Positions 11,028 through 22,706 of a DNA stretch of 64,000 bases are shown here, piece by piece (position 1 is the stretch's first letter; every line of letters begins with the position of its first letter). Made by a program: the position numbers and the translations under genes. Origin of the DNA: Corallium rubrum. Lineage: Eukaryota; Cnidaria; Anthozoa; Scleralcyonacea; Coralliidae. Location of the stretch: contig OZ036006.1 in assembly GCA_964035015.1 (NCBI GenBank), positions 1,362,269 through 1,426,268 on the forward strand, written 5' to 3'. The notes under the pieces are model-generated. The model did not search any database. It was not told where the DNA came from and saw nothing but the letters and a program-made list of their open reading frames with translations.

Positions 11028-11292
11028 GGTGGCATAGTGGTTAGTGCACGTGCCTTTCACCTCTGCGAGCTGGGTTCAATATCTGCACGGTGCAGTCATC
11101 TGATTAAAATAATTCACCTTGGCCACATGCGAGAAGAGTGCTTCCAGTTTGACTCTACCAAACACCACAGGTTTCCTCCAGGTACTCAGGTTTCCTCCTG
11201 TAGTAACACTGGACCAATGAGGGTAGGCCTGTACTGGACCTCTGAGGATAACTGTTTGGATATAACTGATAGAGTTATCCAGTATAAATAAG
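11028..11292 (+). repeat. tRNA-derived SINE
   Basis: A polymerase III A-box-like stretch, ggtggcatagtggttag, starts at 11029. A B-box-like gggttcaatatc lies at 11072-11083. The spacing is that of a tRNA gene, but the sequence does not close into a cloverleaf. The body has the twin words ggtttcctccaggtactc and ggtttcctcc, common in invertebrate SINEs. The end is near ataaataagg. Confidence 0.7.
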
Positions 11293-12399
11293 GTTAGATT
11301 AATTTAGTTTAAGCAAAATATGTTGGCTGTTACATAGACATTACAAAACCTTGACTTGGTGCTTTGTTTACTTGTTTTAGGTGTTGTTCAATATCTTGTA
11401 TAATGAAATTAAGAAAACAACGTTTGTGGACACCAGAGCTGCTACAGGGATCCGTCCACAGAATAGTAGATACACCAGAAGTCTAACTCTTGTGAAAGTA
11501 CTGAAACATTCTATAATCTACATGCCACCAATTGTATATTTTGATACTGAAATTGTTGCAAAGCTATTGTGAAGTGTTGGGAAACTTAAAGCCTTGAATA
11601 TGTTGAAAGCCTTGAAATGAAGAAATATATCTGTTGAAACTACAATACTGAGTATTGTTGTACTGTGTTATTTAAAATACTAGCAGAATCACAAAATATC
11701 AGTGATGTGCATTACACGTGAATGCCACTGACAGCATATTTATGGCAGGTAAAATGTTGTTTTGGAACACAATGTTGATTATCTGGAGTGATTAATTCTT
11801 TGAAAGTTTTCATGGCGATAATGTATATAGATTATTTTTGTGGAAACACAATGAAAATTAATTCTTTGAACGTTTTCATGGCGATAAAGTAATATAAATA
11901 AGTTTTGTGGAAACACCACGTAAACTATTTCTTTGCTAATAGAAAAGAAATAGTTTACGTGGTGTTTCCACAAAACTTATTTATATTACAATGAAAATTA
12001 TTTATTTGCTAACATTTTCGGCCTGAGTCAACAGGCTGAAAGCTTAGCAAACAAATATTTTACGGGTTTCCACAAAAATAATCTATATGTATATGATCTG
12101 GGGTGAGTTGTACAAAGCCAAGATAGCTTATCTAGTTGATAAGTTCTAGCTACAGAACAGCACTAATCATGCTTTGAACAACCTAATATAAAATTTTATC
12201 CACTGATAAAATTTTATCCACAGTGGATAAAAGTTAAATTGGGTTGTTCAAAGCACCACTAGAGTGTTTCTCTAGCTAGGATTTATCCACCATTTTTTTG
12301 TGTGTGTCTGTACTTTTCACACATTTTCATGCATTTCAAGTCTATACCTCGTTCTGTACTTAACAGCGGTAGTCACATGTACGCATTGCGTACCTATTG

Positions 12400-12830
12400 T
12401 TTAAGGATGCAACAGAAGTACATCGATTTATGTTACAGGGTAGCAAATTCCACAAAGGAACAATATGATTAAAATACGAGTCTCTGAAGGTTGACGTTTT
12501 ACATAAATTTGGTTTATAATCTATACTTGCATTGCTATTTCTAGTCTTCCTAACGGATTGAGAATAAGGACTCGCATACTTACTTAAATCTAGCTTATTA
12601 AGCTTAAGCCAGCATTTAAAGAAAAACACTAGATCTAAATACTCCATCCAATAGGATAACGGAAGCACATTTAGCTTAATTAGTCTATCCTTATAGGAAA
12701 GATCTTAACAGGGGAAAAGAATGAACTTTGTAGCACGGCGCTGCACTCTTTCAATAAGTTTCAGATCGTATGAATTCAGATTGGGGAGCCCACACTTGAC
12801 TTCCATAAGACATGATAGAACGTATCATTC
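12400..12830 (-). pseudogene. CR1/L2-like LINE reverse transcriptase 3' fragment, U1 copy
   Basis: The minus-strand frame 12360-12668 carries the peptide words LNVLPLSYWMEYLDLVFF and FRDSYFNHIVPLWNLLP. This is the C-terminal end of LINE reverse transcriptases of the CR1/L2/jockey type. The remaining 3' part lies at 9575-9708, cut off by the hAT-like and Helentron-like insertions. The upstream catalytic palm is absent in all four copies, so this is a 5'-truncated dead fragment. Confidence 0.7.
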
Positions 12831-12886
12831 AATGTTTCGTTGTTGAGATAATTCAGGTTATTAATTAAATTGCTCATGACACGAAA

Positions 12887-13263
12887 ATTAAGTTTGTTCT
12901 ATTTGAAAGAACACTAATTAAAATGACAAAGTAACATCTTAAGCAGTTTTTGGTTTCCTCGCTTAGTTTCTGAAATATTTCAGTTCGTTTGATATATATC
13001 AATGTAACATTGTGTGACGTACATGTGCCTAATAAGTTATCGGGAAAGCATATATATTACCAGCAACACCAAGCAAACATGTAGAATTTCAAGTAGTTTT
13101 GTTTGATAATAACAAAGATATATAACCTTCTCCGATAACTCATAATTATGCACGTGTACGTCACATCATGGTACATTTGCATATCAAACAAACTGAAATC
13201 ATCCCAGAAAGAAGCAAAGAAACGAAAAACATGCAGCAAAAGATGTTAGTCTGTCATTTTAAG
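12887..13263. repeat. Palindromic element 'M', U1 copy
   Basis: The left arm (aattaagtttgttctattt, cagttcgtttgatatat, gtgacgtacatgtgc) is the inverse of the right arm (tgcacgtgtacgtcac, atatcaaacaaactgaaat, gtctgtcattttaag). In U1 and U2 the last ~25 bp of the right arm are missing; U3 and U4 keep them but have a 1.1-kb insert at the centre. The U2 copy is 26992-27369. Confidence 0.8.
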
Positions 13264-13360
13264 GTGTCTCCATACAGTTTCTTGAAAAATGGAAAATACA
13301 AGTTTGAGAGTCCAAAACACGTGATTAAACAATTCGGGAAAAGAATGAAACTAAATGTTA

Positions 13361-13408
<48 letters not shown>

Positions 13409-13922
13409 AACAGTCTGACAATCAAAAACTGTTACCAAGTAGATAGCAAACAGTTGTTGCTATGGCAACAATGACGTTTCAAAATGGATGCCAATTACCC
13501 TTCAAACAAATTTAATTCGAAAGAAACTTTGGTGACAACCAATTTTTTTTTCATTAAAACTTTCCTTGAAATATGAAAATTATTAAATAAATAGTATTAA
13601 ATGAAGTATTAAAAAAATTCTGCAGAAGCAATAATTTTTTTCCCGGAAAAATCATGTTTGTTAATTTTTAAAAAATTTCGTTCTACAGAATTTTTTACTT
13701 ACGCCGCATGAGCCTTTTCTTTTTCAGTAACAGCGCTATGACGAGTGAAAGCTTCGCATAGAGTAATAATGTGTTGTATAAGGGGCGCCCATTTTGACAA
13801 AAAATATTATTTTCCCGCCTTGATCGTTGGCGATTGTTTGGGATGATCGGCAATAATCCCAGACAATCCCCGGTCGGCGCAAACTTGAGCATCGGCGATG
13901 AAATGCGACAAATGAAAACCAG

Positions 13923-14340
13923 GTTTTAGAACGCGTTTACACGATGCCGGTACAATTTGAAAACGGAACAAAATCATGCCGTTTAGGCCTTGCGTTTACA
14001 CGATACCGGCACAAAAATTACATGAAAACGGCATAAAAGGAAAACGGGTTCTTTGACAGCATGAAATGAAAACGGAACACTAACCGGTATCGTGTAAACG
14101 TCCGTGCCGTAACAGTTTGATGACGGTAATCACGATACATACGACCACAGTATTCGGGTCAGCAGTATTCACAAAGTCTTCTCAAATCCAGTTGGAAGAG
14201 AATAGTCACATGCTAATCCGTCATTATATTATACCTGTACCGTATAAACGCAAGACTTTTTGGCCTTTATATTTACACACCGGCGTGATTTTGTTCCGTT
14301 TTTAAATTGTACCAGCATCGTGTAAACGGGGTCTTAGACC
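13923..14340. repeat. Palindromic MITE 'P7', U2 copy
   Basis: Begins gttttagaacgcgtttac and ends gtaaacggggtcttagacc. It serves as one empty site for the gypsy element in U4: its catgaaatgaaaacggaac is uninterrupted near 14061. Confidence 0.8.
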
Positions 14341-14419
14341 TTAGGAGTGCAGGATCATTTGTATTAAAATATTTAAATTGGTTGTACTGAATTCTCCAGC
14401 CTGATGTTATGAACTCAGT

Positions 14420-14962
14420 GAAATAAGTTTTTTCATTGCTATTGGACGCAATAGACGGCACGGCAACAACTGTTGGAGAAACCTTGCTGTGGTCCAGTGT
14501 AGTAGACGACAGCTCTTTATTGTAACTATCGATAATTCCGTAGCGTATTTACAATCGTTATAAATTGAGTAATAAGAAATGTTCTTTCGACTATCAGGAT
14601 TGCTGAAAGTTCACAATTAGTGTTAATTCGCTTCAGTCCTGGTCAATGCGCCACTCGATCGGCGTCATACCTCGTATCAGGGAGGCCAGAAAAAACCTTC
14701 CACCGAGATGGCCAGGAAATCTGGGCGGGACCAAGATAACCAGCTCACTGCCCGCTCAGCAAATGGTAAATCAAAACGTTGTGATTCCTAGTTCAATGTT
14801 CAAGATTGAGCTGTCTACTGACTGACCGAGATGCTTCATCTGGAAAACGACTTCTTTTATACATTTGTTTCTGACACGCCCTCCTCCTGGGAATGAATAT
14901 AATGTAATTGAATATACTTTCCTACTATACTTCGTGCCGTAGGAAACTACGTAATCCCGACA
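14420..14962. repeat. ~540-bp insert shared by U2 and U3
   Basis: It lies between gaaataagtttt and atcccgacacaac, which are adjacent in U1 and U4 and in the inverted arm at 1553. It contains caactgttggagaaacc and cagctctttattgt. The U3 copy is about 28446-28978. No terminal repeats or gene were identified; a solo LTR is possible but not shown. Confidence 0.6.
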
Positions 14963-15914
14963 CAACGCGTCATTTTGATGGGCAGTCGAGATCAGAAACT
15001 TCCTTATAGAGTTGCTGGTTTTCTCCTGCATGTGTCTCAAGGGTTTTTCACCGGGTTCTCCGGTTTCCCTTCCTCCGTAAAATCAACACCATAGTTTACT
15101 TTATCTTTTTTTACTCTAATGCCAAACCATTTCAGTACTAGAGACGTCTAGGAAAGTCACGCAGAGTTGGACTGGCTTCGTATTAGGGGCGGTGCCATTA
15201 GGAAGAGGGGCGTCGTCAGGGTTTCTTTCACTGAATATTTAACAAGGGGCAAAACAGGCAATACTTACTACGTGTGTGGCAAGGAGCGCCTTCGGCGCGA
15301 CCAACTTCTAGGGGGGTTCGGGGGGATGATCCCCTGGAAAATTTTGATTTTTAGAGTCTCTGAAATAGCATTTCCTGCATTTTGAGGGGGGTTTGAAAGA
15401 GTTTTGAAGGATATAAAATACCAATCAAAATATTCAGATATATACTCATTTTATATAGGAATACACCATAACATGCAAGGCATACATCATGAGGACACGT
15501 CGTCATAAATGACAAATCAACTCACATTAATGTGTGTACCATTAATTAGGTGACTATTTCATGTCAGGCTGTCAGCTGTGTGAAGCGTACTAAAATATTA
15601 TTTAATCGTAATATGCTATTAGCTATACCATACAGATTAAAACGTAAAACGACTATAAATCCAAAATCGGGTTTTTAAATAGGAATTGCACTACATATCA
15701 AATATAATGTTATACAACGGGAAAGGGGCGCAGTAACGGCATCCTAAAAGGGGGCGCATCCGACTCTGAAGTCATGCATGAAAGTGTTAAAGAGGTTTTG
15801 TTCAGAATTCCCGAAGGGTCGAATGGTGTTGAAAGAAGGGAATATTCATAATTTATTTCCATATTTGAGAAACAAATCGTGCGTGGTAAGCTTCGCTTTT
15901 TCTCGTGTTCAAAG

Positions 15915-16019
15915 ATGGACGAAGAAGATAGTGACGACGATATTTTGATAACAGAAGACCGTTGTTGGCAGGACGTTGTTGGTTTGGATGTAGAATTATC
16001 GAACTTGCTGGAACCTTAA
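15915..16019 (+). CDS. Conserved acidic micro-ORF, U2 copy
   Basis: A 34-codon frame with the same start and stop as in U3 and U4. Differences are E5D and a V in place of A after CWQDV. No known family is recognised. It may be a decayed first exon of a transposon gene. Confidence 0.3.
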   Translation: MDEEDSDDDILITEDRCWQDVVGLDVELSNLLEP

Positions 16020-16197
16020 AATAACCGACAATAGATTAGGGATTGAGGTAAACGAAGTTCAAGGCTCTGTACAACGTCGACCTTCTCGTTCACTGCAAGT
16101 CAACAGATGAGGTATGACTTACTCCTCACATTTCGGTGTCCAGCGAAAACGTCCTCAGGTCAAAACGTCCTCACTTCAAACTGATCGGGGAGCATGT

Positions 16198-16305
16198 ATA
16201 TAAAGCATGAAGTATAGTTACATCAGGCGACTAATGATCCCGTTTAGGGTGAAACCTCTGGTAGCGAAGACTTTAAGGTAACTATACCTCATGCTTTATA
16301 TTTTG
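16198..16305. repeat. Palindromic element 'P4' with shortened left arm
   Basis: The right arm (gatgatcccgtttaggg through aactatacctcatgctt) is complete. The left arm stops after tatagttac. An (AT)n tract at 16342-16434 and the P5 copy at 16434-16589 follow. Confidence 0.85.
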
Positions 16306-16339
16306 CTCTATCTCTATGGTATTGAGCACTCTAATTCAC

Positions 16340-16415
<76 letters not shown>

Positions 16416-17188
16416 GTATATATATGTATGTATAGGTTATCACATGAGGGACGAGGTGATATCAGTTTTATCGCTTGAGGGACGATATTGTTATTGTCAC
16501 GAGTGAGCGCAGCGAACGAGGGACAATTACGATATCGTCCTGAAAGCGATAAAACAGATGTACCGAGTCACGAATGTGATAACCTATTTATCACATACTT
16601 GTGCCGGGCTCCCAACGCAGGACAGCGGGATATATGACGGGACAGATATACGGTACAGCGGTATGAGGGGTGACATATACAGCGGGACATATACAGCGGG
16701 ACATATCGTTTTTATGTCCCGCTGTTATCACCCTGATAAAGGCACAAGTATGTGATATATATATACTTCAAATGTTTCATGCCAGTAATCTGAAGCTGCA
16801 AGATGAGGCTGTTGCCAGTCTTTACTTGTATCAAATTTCCATTTTTATAGCAACACATAAAATGCAGCTACAATTTGCAATAGAAATGGAAATTCTGGCA
16901 ACAGCCTGATCTTGCAGCTTCAGATTACTGGCATGAAACATTTGCCTACAAAGTCTACTCAAACGATACAAATAAATCATCTAACTGCTTGAGGTATTCA
17001 CTTATGTACGTTTTTTTAACTTTCAAATAAGTCTGTTAATATATTGTATTTATCTTTTTGACTTCTATGATCACCCGAGGACGTTTTGACTGGTATGCCA
17101 CATTTCAAGGTTAGCATTTATAATGTAGCATTTATGTGATAGTGTGGTGAGTGATTTTGTTAAATCGCATTTTTTTGTCTCTTATGGT

Positions 17189-17529
17189 CTGTTTATATGG
17201 AGCGGAGTTACCCAGCTAGCCGAGTTAGAAATTCAATGCTATCCCGGCAGAGTGTTTATTTGAGACAGGCGGGTAACTCGCCTAGCCGAGATCGCGGCAA
17301 ACCAGCCGAGATCTCGGCATGCCGGGATGAATATATTCCCATGTAAACACTCTCTTGCCGGAAACAGCGCGCACGCGCCACTTATGAAGACAATCGGAAA
17401 CTACTCATGGAATGTGAAACCATTATAATGCGTGGGCCGAGCAACTCGTCTCATATAAACACTCATTTTTCAACTCGGCTTGCCGGGTAACTCGCCTAGC
17501 CGGGTAACTCGGCTCCATATAAACAGGCC
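17189..17529. repeat. Palindromic MITE 'P6', U2 copy
   Basis: The ends ctgtttatatggagcgg and ctccatataaacagg are inverse, with internal cgggtaactcgcctagcc repeats. Copies are at 31497-31857 and 50887-51181; U1 keeps mainly the right part, ending near 6700. Confidence 0.75.
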
Positions 17530-18362
17530 CTAAAGCGTATTGAAGAGAGTTCAACAGTTTTTCAGCCCGGTTTGCCGGGATGAAAACAATTACATGGACA
17601 TTTTCATCCCGGTTAACTGGGTTAGCCCACTTGCCATATAATCGAAATGTTAAAAAAACATGCGTTTTAGACCCAGTTCACACGATGCCGGTACGAAATG
17701 AAACCGTAACGAAATCGTTACGGTTCGGCCTTGCGTTCACACAATACCGGCATGAAATGACATGTGACCGTAATGCTAACCGTAACGATTTGAAACCGTA
17801 ATGCTAACCGTAACGATATGAAACCGTAACGAAATTATTCCTTTATCGGCATCGTGTGAGCACCTTACCGTAATGATTTCATCACGGTTTTACGAAACAT
17901 TTTCTCTGCTTAAAAAATACGGGGTAAAAGAAGCGTGATGGCGGGAATTTAATAAAAATGGAGTTAACTAAACTGTAACAAGAAACTATTTCTTAAAAGA
18001 AATAGCTGTTTCGTTCCGGTCAGTCGTTTATGAGGGGCTGTTTCAACAGCAATGACGAATTTTAGCTCAACTAATTATTTCCCCCATGTAGACTGGCGCG
18101 ACAATTTTTACTACGCGCCTGAGTTTCATACGACAAATTTAATTCAGACGATTTTTGTTTTGCATATAAACAAACTAGAAATATGCTGAAGCGAGAAGAT
18201 TATAATAAAACTACAAAAAAATAATTTAAGCTTCGTCTAATAAAACGAACACACATTTCAGACGTTGTACCGTCCGATCATGACGGATTACTCTCTCCTC
18301 CGCAGTCCAGAGGGCAGACTCTATTGATTATTTCAGGTTATTCGCAGTCGCATAAATTCGAC

Positions 18363-18548
18363 TGAATTTAAACGTGACGTGCTAGCGGTCTCGCGATTTT
18401 CGTGAGAACGCAATTATTTTGGCAACGTAAATCTTCTATTCAGTAGCAATACTCTTCTGACCGTCTATAGGAGGAAAATAAAACGTTACCAAAATAATTG
18501 CTTTCTCGGGAAAATTGCGAGACGCTAGCACGTCGCATTTAAATTTCA
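18363..18548. repeat. Inverted repeat with ~60-bp arms
   Basis: The left arm (cgtgacgtgctagcgg, tctcgcgattttcg, caattattttggcaacgt) pairs with the right arm (acgttaccaaaataattg, aattgcgagacgctagcac). Spacing is about 55 bp. Confidence 0.85.
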
Positions 18549-18965
18549 TGCAGCTGATTTATTTATGACACCGCGGTATTTATTGAATAATCGCCAATAG
18601 CAAATCCATAAATTTCCAAGGCCAAAAGGATCAATATAAATTAGGTCAATAACGGACTATCATCATTTTCGTCGTCATAGGTCATAGTTTAATTCTCGAA
18701 TCAGAATAATCCATTTAGATGGGCCACAAATGATAACGAACTTCTAACCTCAAACTATTGACATTGTTCATAAAATAGCTATATTTTAAAATTATTAGAC
18801 ACGCGTGAAACAGTGCGACTGACCTTTTGGAACGCGCAGTTGCCATACATAACGAATGCATTCTCGAGTTCAACGAGGGGAAAGTTCCTACTTTCTACAG
18901 CACAAGATTGATACGGTGGCTGATTAGTGCCATTATGATTTTGCGTTCAAGTTTCTATTTTCCGA

Positions 18966-19372
18966 GTTTTTTCTCGAGTTTTTTCTCGACTTTTTTCTCG
19001 AGTTTTTTCTCGAGTTTTTTCTCGAGTTTTTTCTCGAGTTTTTTCTCGACTTTTTTCTCGAGTTTTTTCTCGACTTTTTTCTCGACTTTTATCTCGAGTT
19101 TTTTCTCGAGTTTTTTCTCGAGTTTTTTCTCGAGTTTTTTCTCGAGTTTTTTCTCGATTTTTCTCGAGTTTTTTCTCGAGTTTTTTCTCGAGTTTTTTCT
19201 CGAGTTTTTTCTCGAGTTTTTTCTCGAGTTTTTTCTCGACTTTTTCTCGAGTTTTTTCTCGAGTTTTTTCTCGAGTTTTTTCTCGACTTTTTTCTCGAGT
19301 TTTTTCTCGACTTTTTTCCTCGACTTTTTTCTCGACTTTTTTCTCGACTTTTTCTCGACTTTTTTCTCGACA
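18966..19372. repeat. 12-bp tandem array, left foldback arm
   Basis: About 34 units of ctcgagtttttt, with variants ending ctcgac and occasional 11- or 13-bp units. Because 12 is a multiple of three, long open frames of FFSS, EKTR or SRKN type appear on both strands; they are low-complexity by-products. Confidence 0.95.
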
Positions 19373-19389
19373 GACGCCAGTAAGCCAAC

Positions 19390-19464
19390 ATGACGGACGA
19401 TGCACCGCCGAGTGGTATAAACGATCAAAACGATATACTATTTTCATCGAATTCAATAGAAAAG
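19390..19464 (+). other. Possible first exon inside the foldback arm
   Basis: A 25-codon frame, MTDDAPPSGINDQNDILF and following, runs from an ATG to a strong splice-donor sequence, aaag|gtgagt, at 19464/19465. The inverted copy on the minus strand (ATG at 20350) has one extra base near the start, so its frame to the same donor is different. This weakens the coding claim. If real, the arm carries promoter and first exon of a lost transposase gene. Confidence 0.3.
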
Positions 19465-20368
19465 GTGAGTTATATGTGATTTCAATGTAACTATTATGAT
19501 CTTGAGAGCTTTTTGAAGTGGTCTGTGTTAAATTTTTGAACGAGTATTATTGACAATTAAACGACATACTGTATATGATGTATAGTATAAAAGAAGTATA
19601 AATAATAATAATAATTTAATTAAGCACTCACTTATTATTAATTACAGCGTTTATATATGAGAAATTTAACATTAATTAGAGTGCAGGGTTCCTGAAATAA
19701 CCACAAGGTTAATCTAGTCAGGTAACCCTATTCAATGCACAATTATAAATAAAATATTTTAGCTAGGTGAGCTTGTATAAGATGTAATAGCATGAAAGTG
19801 TAGTAGCATAAAATTAATATAATACAATCCGAAAGAGAAAATACATTTTTGGATATTCATATATATACATATATCTGTACATAAGGTACAATATAAATGC
19901 ATATATCACTAATATATTAATTTTATGTTACTACACTTTCATGCTATTACATCTTATACAAGCTCACCTAGCTAAAATATTTTATTTATAATTGTGCATT
20001 GAACAGGGTTACCTGACTAGATTAACCTTGTGGTTATTTCAGGAACCCTGCACTCTAATTAATGTTAAATTTCTCATATATAAACGCTGTAATTAATAAT
20101 AAGTGAGTGCTTATATTAATTAAATTATTGTTATTATTTATACTTCTTTTATACTATACATCATATACAGTATGTCGTTTAATTGTCAATAATACTCGTT
20201 CAAAAATTTAACACAAACCACTTCAAAAAGCTCTCAAGATCATAATAGTTACATTGAAATCACATATAACTCACCTTTTCTATTGAATTCGATGAAAATA
20301 GTATATCGTTTTGATCGTTTATACCACTCGGCGGTTGCATCGTCCGCCATGTTGGCTTACTGGCGTCT

Positions 20369-20887
20369 GTCGAGAAAAAAGTCGAGAAAAAAGTCGAGAA
20401 AAAAGTCGAGAAAAAAGTCGAGAAAAAAGTCGAGAAAAAACTCGAGAAAAAAGTCGAGAAAAAACTCGAGAAAAAACTCGAGAAAAAACTCGAGAAAAAA
20501 CTCGAGAAAAAACTCGAGAAAAAACTCGAGAAAAAACTCGAGAAAAAACTCGAGAAAAAACTCGAGAAAAAACTCGAGAAAAAACTCGAGAAAAAACTCG
20601 AGAAAAAACTCGAGAAAAAACTCGAGAAAAAACTCGAGAAAAAACTCGAGAAAAAACTCGAGAAAAAAGTCGAGAAAAAACTCGAGAAAAAACTCGAGAA
20701 AAAAGTCGAGAAAAAAGTCGAGAAAAAAGTCGAGAAAAAACTCGAGAAAAAACTCGAGAAAAAACTCGAGAAAAAACTCGAGAAAAAACTCGAGAAAAAA
20801 CTCGAGAAAAAACTCGAGAAAAAACTCGAGAAAAAACTCGAGAAAAAACTCGAGAAAAAATCGAGAAAAAACTCGAGAAAAAACTCG
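20369..20887. repeat. 12-bp tandem array, right foldback arm
   Basis: About 43 units of the same repeat in inverse orientation. It is about nine units longer than the left array, which accounts for nearly all of the ~113-bp difference in arm length. Confidence 0.95.
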
Positions 20888-22706
20888 GAAAATAGAAACT
20901 TGAACGCAAAATCATAATGGCACTAATCAGCCACCGTAGATTGATGATTCGCTCTTCGCACGGGATTGTTTACGTCTTCAAATTACTCTAGATCAGCAAT
21001 ATTTTCACTTCGTTTTGGCGTTTAACCACGCCTCCAACAAAATTTTTTATGCGGAATTTTGATTTCATTGGATAAGATCACAGTTATGTCAACAACACTG
21101 CACTACGATTGGACGATTTTCATCTGTGATGACAGTTTCTTTTGTGATGTCAATGGAAAGCTAATACAGTAACAGTTTCGTTCCTGCGGGGAACGAAACA
21201 AAAATAGTAATGGAATGAAATGACACCGGGACCGTGTAAACAGTTTCCTACCGTGATGATTTGATACCGCCGGCATATATATAAAGCGGTCCATGTAATC
21301 GCCCCCTAAACACTGCTAGTCACAGTGCAACTGAATGGAGCCATTTTGTCCATATTTTACAAAATATTTTCTAGACCCTAAATAGATCGCAAAATAGAAG
21401 TTTAGATCTATCTAATATGGCGTCATAAGGCAAAATAATGTGACTTTTCTGAAAATTGATAGAACATGACACTTTGACGAAGGCTATATCACACACATTC
21501 GTTTACTACACATAAAGACCTTTTCAAAAATATATCTGACATGCCTTTTGTCCCCTAGAGGGGTACCAACAAACCAGTGGACTTGATATCGGTCGTGGAT
21601 GAATCTGCGCATGCGTAGTTGTGTTCCTTAGTTGACTTTTGTTAACATGGAAAAAGTGTTAATACTGTAAAATGACAAAATTAGTTGCCTAAAGTTTTGT
21701 TCAGTCTTTTACTTATAATGTTTAGCCACAAATTCTAGTAGAAAATACTAACCCTAACGAACAATAGTGTTTGACCGCATCCCACAATATTTCGCTTTGC
21801 CGTACGGTTATAATTAACAGAATGTTTCCTTGGTAGCATTTTGCAAATGATTATGGGTGAAGCTTACGTCTGGTGAACCGTGTTAGTATCGGTGCTCGGG
21901 CAACACCTACGTACTGTGGGTTTGCCCCGCCGAAGACACAATCCACCGGCAAATTCAACCCAATTTTTGAGAAGGGGTCTCGATCTTTGATCGAAGGCTC
22001 CGTTAACTTCTTGAGTAAAACTAGAGGAGTTAAGTTTGGCTTAATTACAAGAACATTTAACATGACAGACTGTTCTCCTGTTAATACCAGCATTTATTAT
22101 ATAGATGCGAGTGTTTTATTAGAAAATATGCAGTGTCGTATTTTCCATATCCTCACTAGTGAAGATATCGATGACGTCATTAAGAATTTTACCTCTTTTT
22201 GCATTGAATCTATATAATACAAGACGCCTGGTCAGGCGTTCACTCGGGCTACTGCAAAATCACAGTGCTATGCAGTGCTAAGGTCTAAAGTCTATTAAAC
22301 ACATTGGTCACAGACAAAAGTCAAAACGCAATCCAATTCTCCGATAGAAAACACAATTTGCAATAACAAAACACGATTGCCTGTATTTATTAACATATTT
22401 CCACACATGTCAGCGTTCATATGTCGAGTCTCTTCAGGTATTAAATATCAACACACAACTATCAACGGCGTGTGCGATTGTAAGTTATATAATATCAAGA
22501 TACTTGCCACCGACATAACTGACCAATAACTATGTCTGTGAACACACAAAACACATCCAAGACGAGTGATCAGACATCAGGAAAGTAAAGAAAGAAAGTA
22601 TTATTTCTCTTCGCCTCATTACACAGCTTCACGTCTACCTACAAAGTGTCACTTGCAAGTTCACTTAATGAACGGCGTGTGCGATTGGAAGTGTATATAA
22701 TAATAT

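Larger units (their letters stand above)
10115..12399 (+). mobile_element. Helentron (Helitron2)-like non-autonomous element
   Basis: It interrupts the T-run in gtgcctttttaagg, which is intact in U2, U3 and U4. The left end is gtgactaccgctg. Its inverse cagcggtagtcac is at 12364-12376, and a terminal hairpin gtacgcattgcgtac follows at 12379-12393, six bases before the flank. Asymmetric terminal repeats, a 3' hairpin and T-T insertion are the known marks of Helitron2/Helentron. The interior has a tandem duplication (10208-10312), a tRNA-derived SINE (11028-11292), an inverted repeat (11826-12085) and a 63-codon frame at 11381-11572 preceded by ttgttttag, perhaps a captured exon. No Rep/helicase is present, so it cannot move alone. 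Confidence 0.6.
2094..13690 (+). repeat. Unit copy U1 of the four-copy segmental array
   Basis: First of four direct copies of a long composite repeat. Shared landmarks are cgccgcatgagcctttt (about 2103), the MITE at 2326, the cagagttggactgg module (about 3035), the micro-ORF at 4151, the MITE at 6831, the LINE fragment ending near 12830 and element M at 12887. U1 is distinguished by a palindrome-rich block at 4403-6242, by lacking the 'actcgggctac' element present in U2-U4, and by two insertions in the LINE fragment. It holds no recognisable host gene. Confidence 0.85.
18912..20938. mobile_element. Foldback element, ~2-kb palindrome
   Basis: The arms are 18912-19823 and 19914-20938, near-perfect inverses around a ~90-bp loop. 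The ends are tacggtggctgattagtg and its inverse. GATTGA flanks both sides (18906-18911 and 20939-20944), giving a 6-bp target duplication. Each arm holds a 12-bp array of ctcgagtttttt, and a segment that looks like a first exon. Very long tandem-repeat arms are known in foldback elements, including some MuDR-related families; assignment to one is inference. No transposase lies in the loop. Confidence 0.85.
17979..21199. mobile_element. 3.2-kb insert in U2, composite element
   Basis: U1, U3 and U4 read actgtaaaaatagtaatgg without interruption; U2 reads actgtaa, then 3221 bp, then aaaaatagtaatgg. The only duplication at the target is AA. The left end has the hairpin ctatttcttaaaagaaatag and the right end the hairpin gtttcgttcc...ggaacgaaac, but there are no clear TIRs. 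Inside are a 60-bp inverted repeat (18363-18548) and the foldback element (18912-20938). No transposase is present. The family is not identified. Confidence 0.75.

Noticed and set aside
18827-19456. Long overlapping frames on both strands reading FFSS, EKTR or SRKN repeats
   Set aside because: They follow from a 12-bp tandem array; 12 is a multiple of three, so every frame without a stop stays open. The mirrored frames at 20283-20915 have the same cause.
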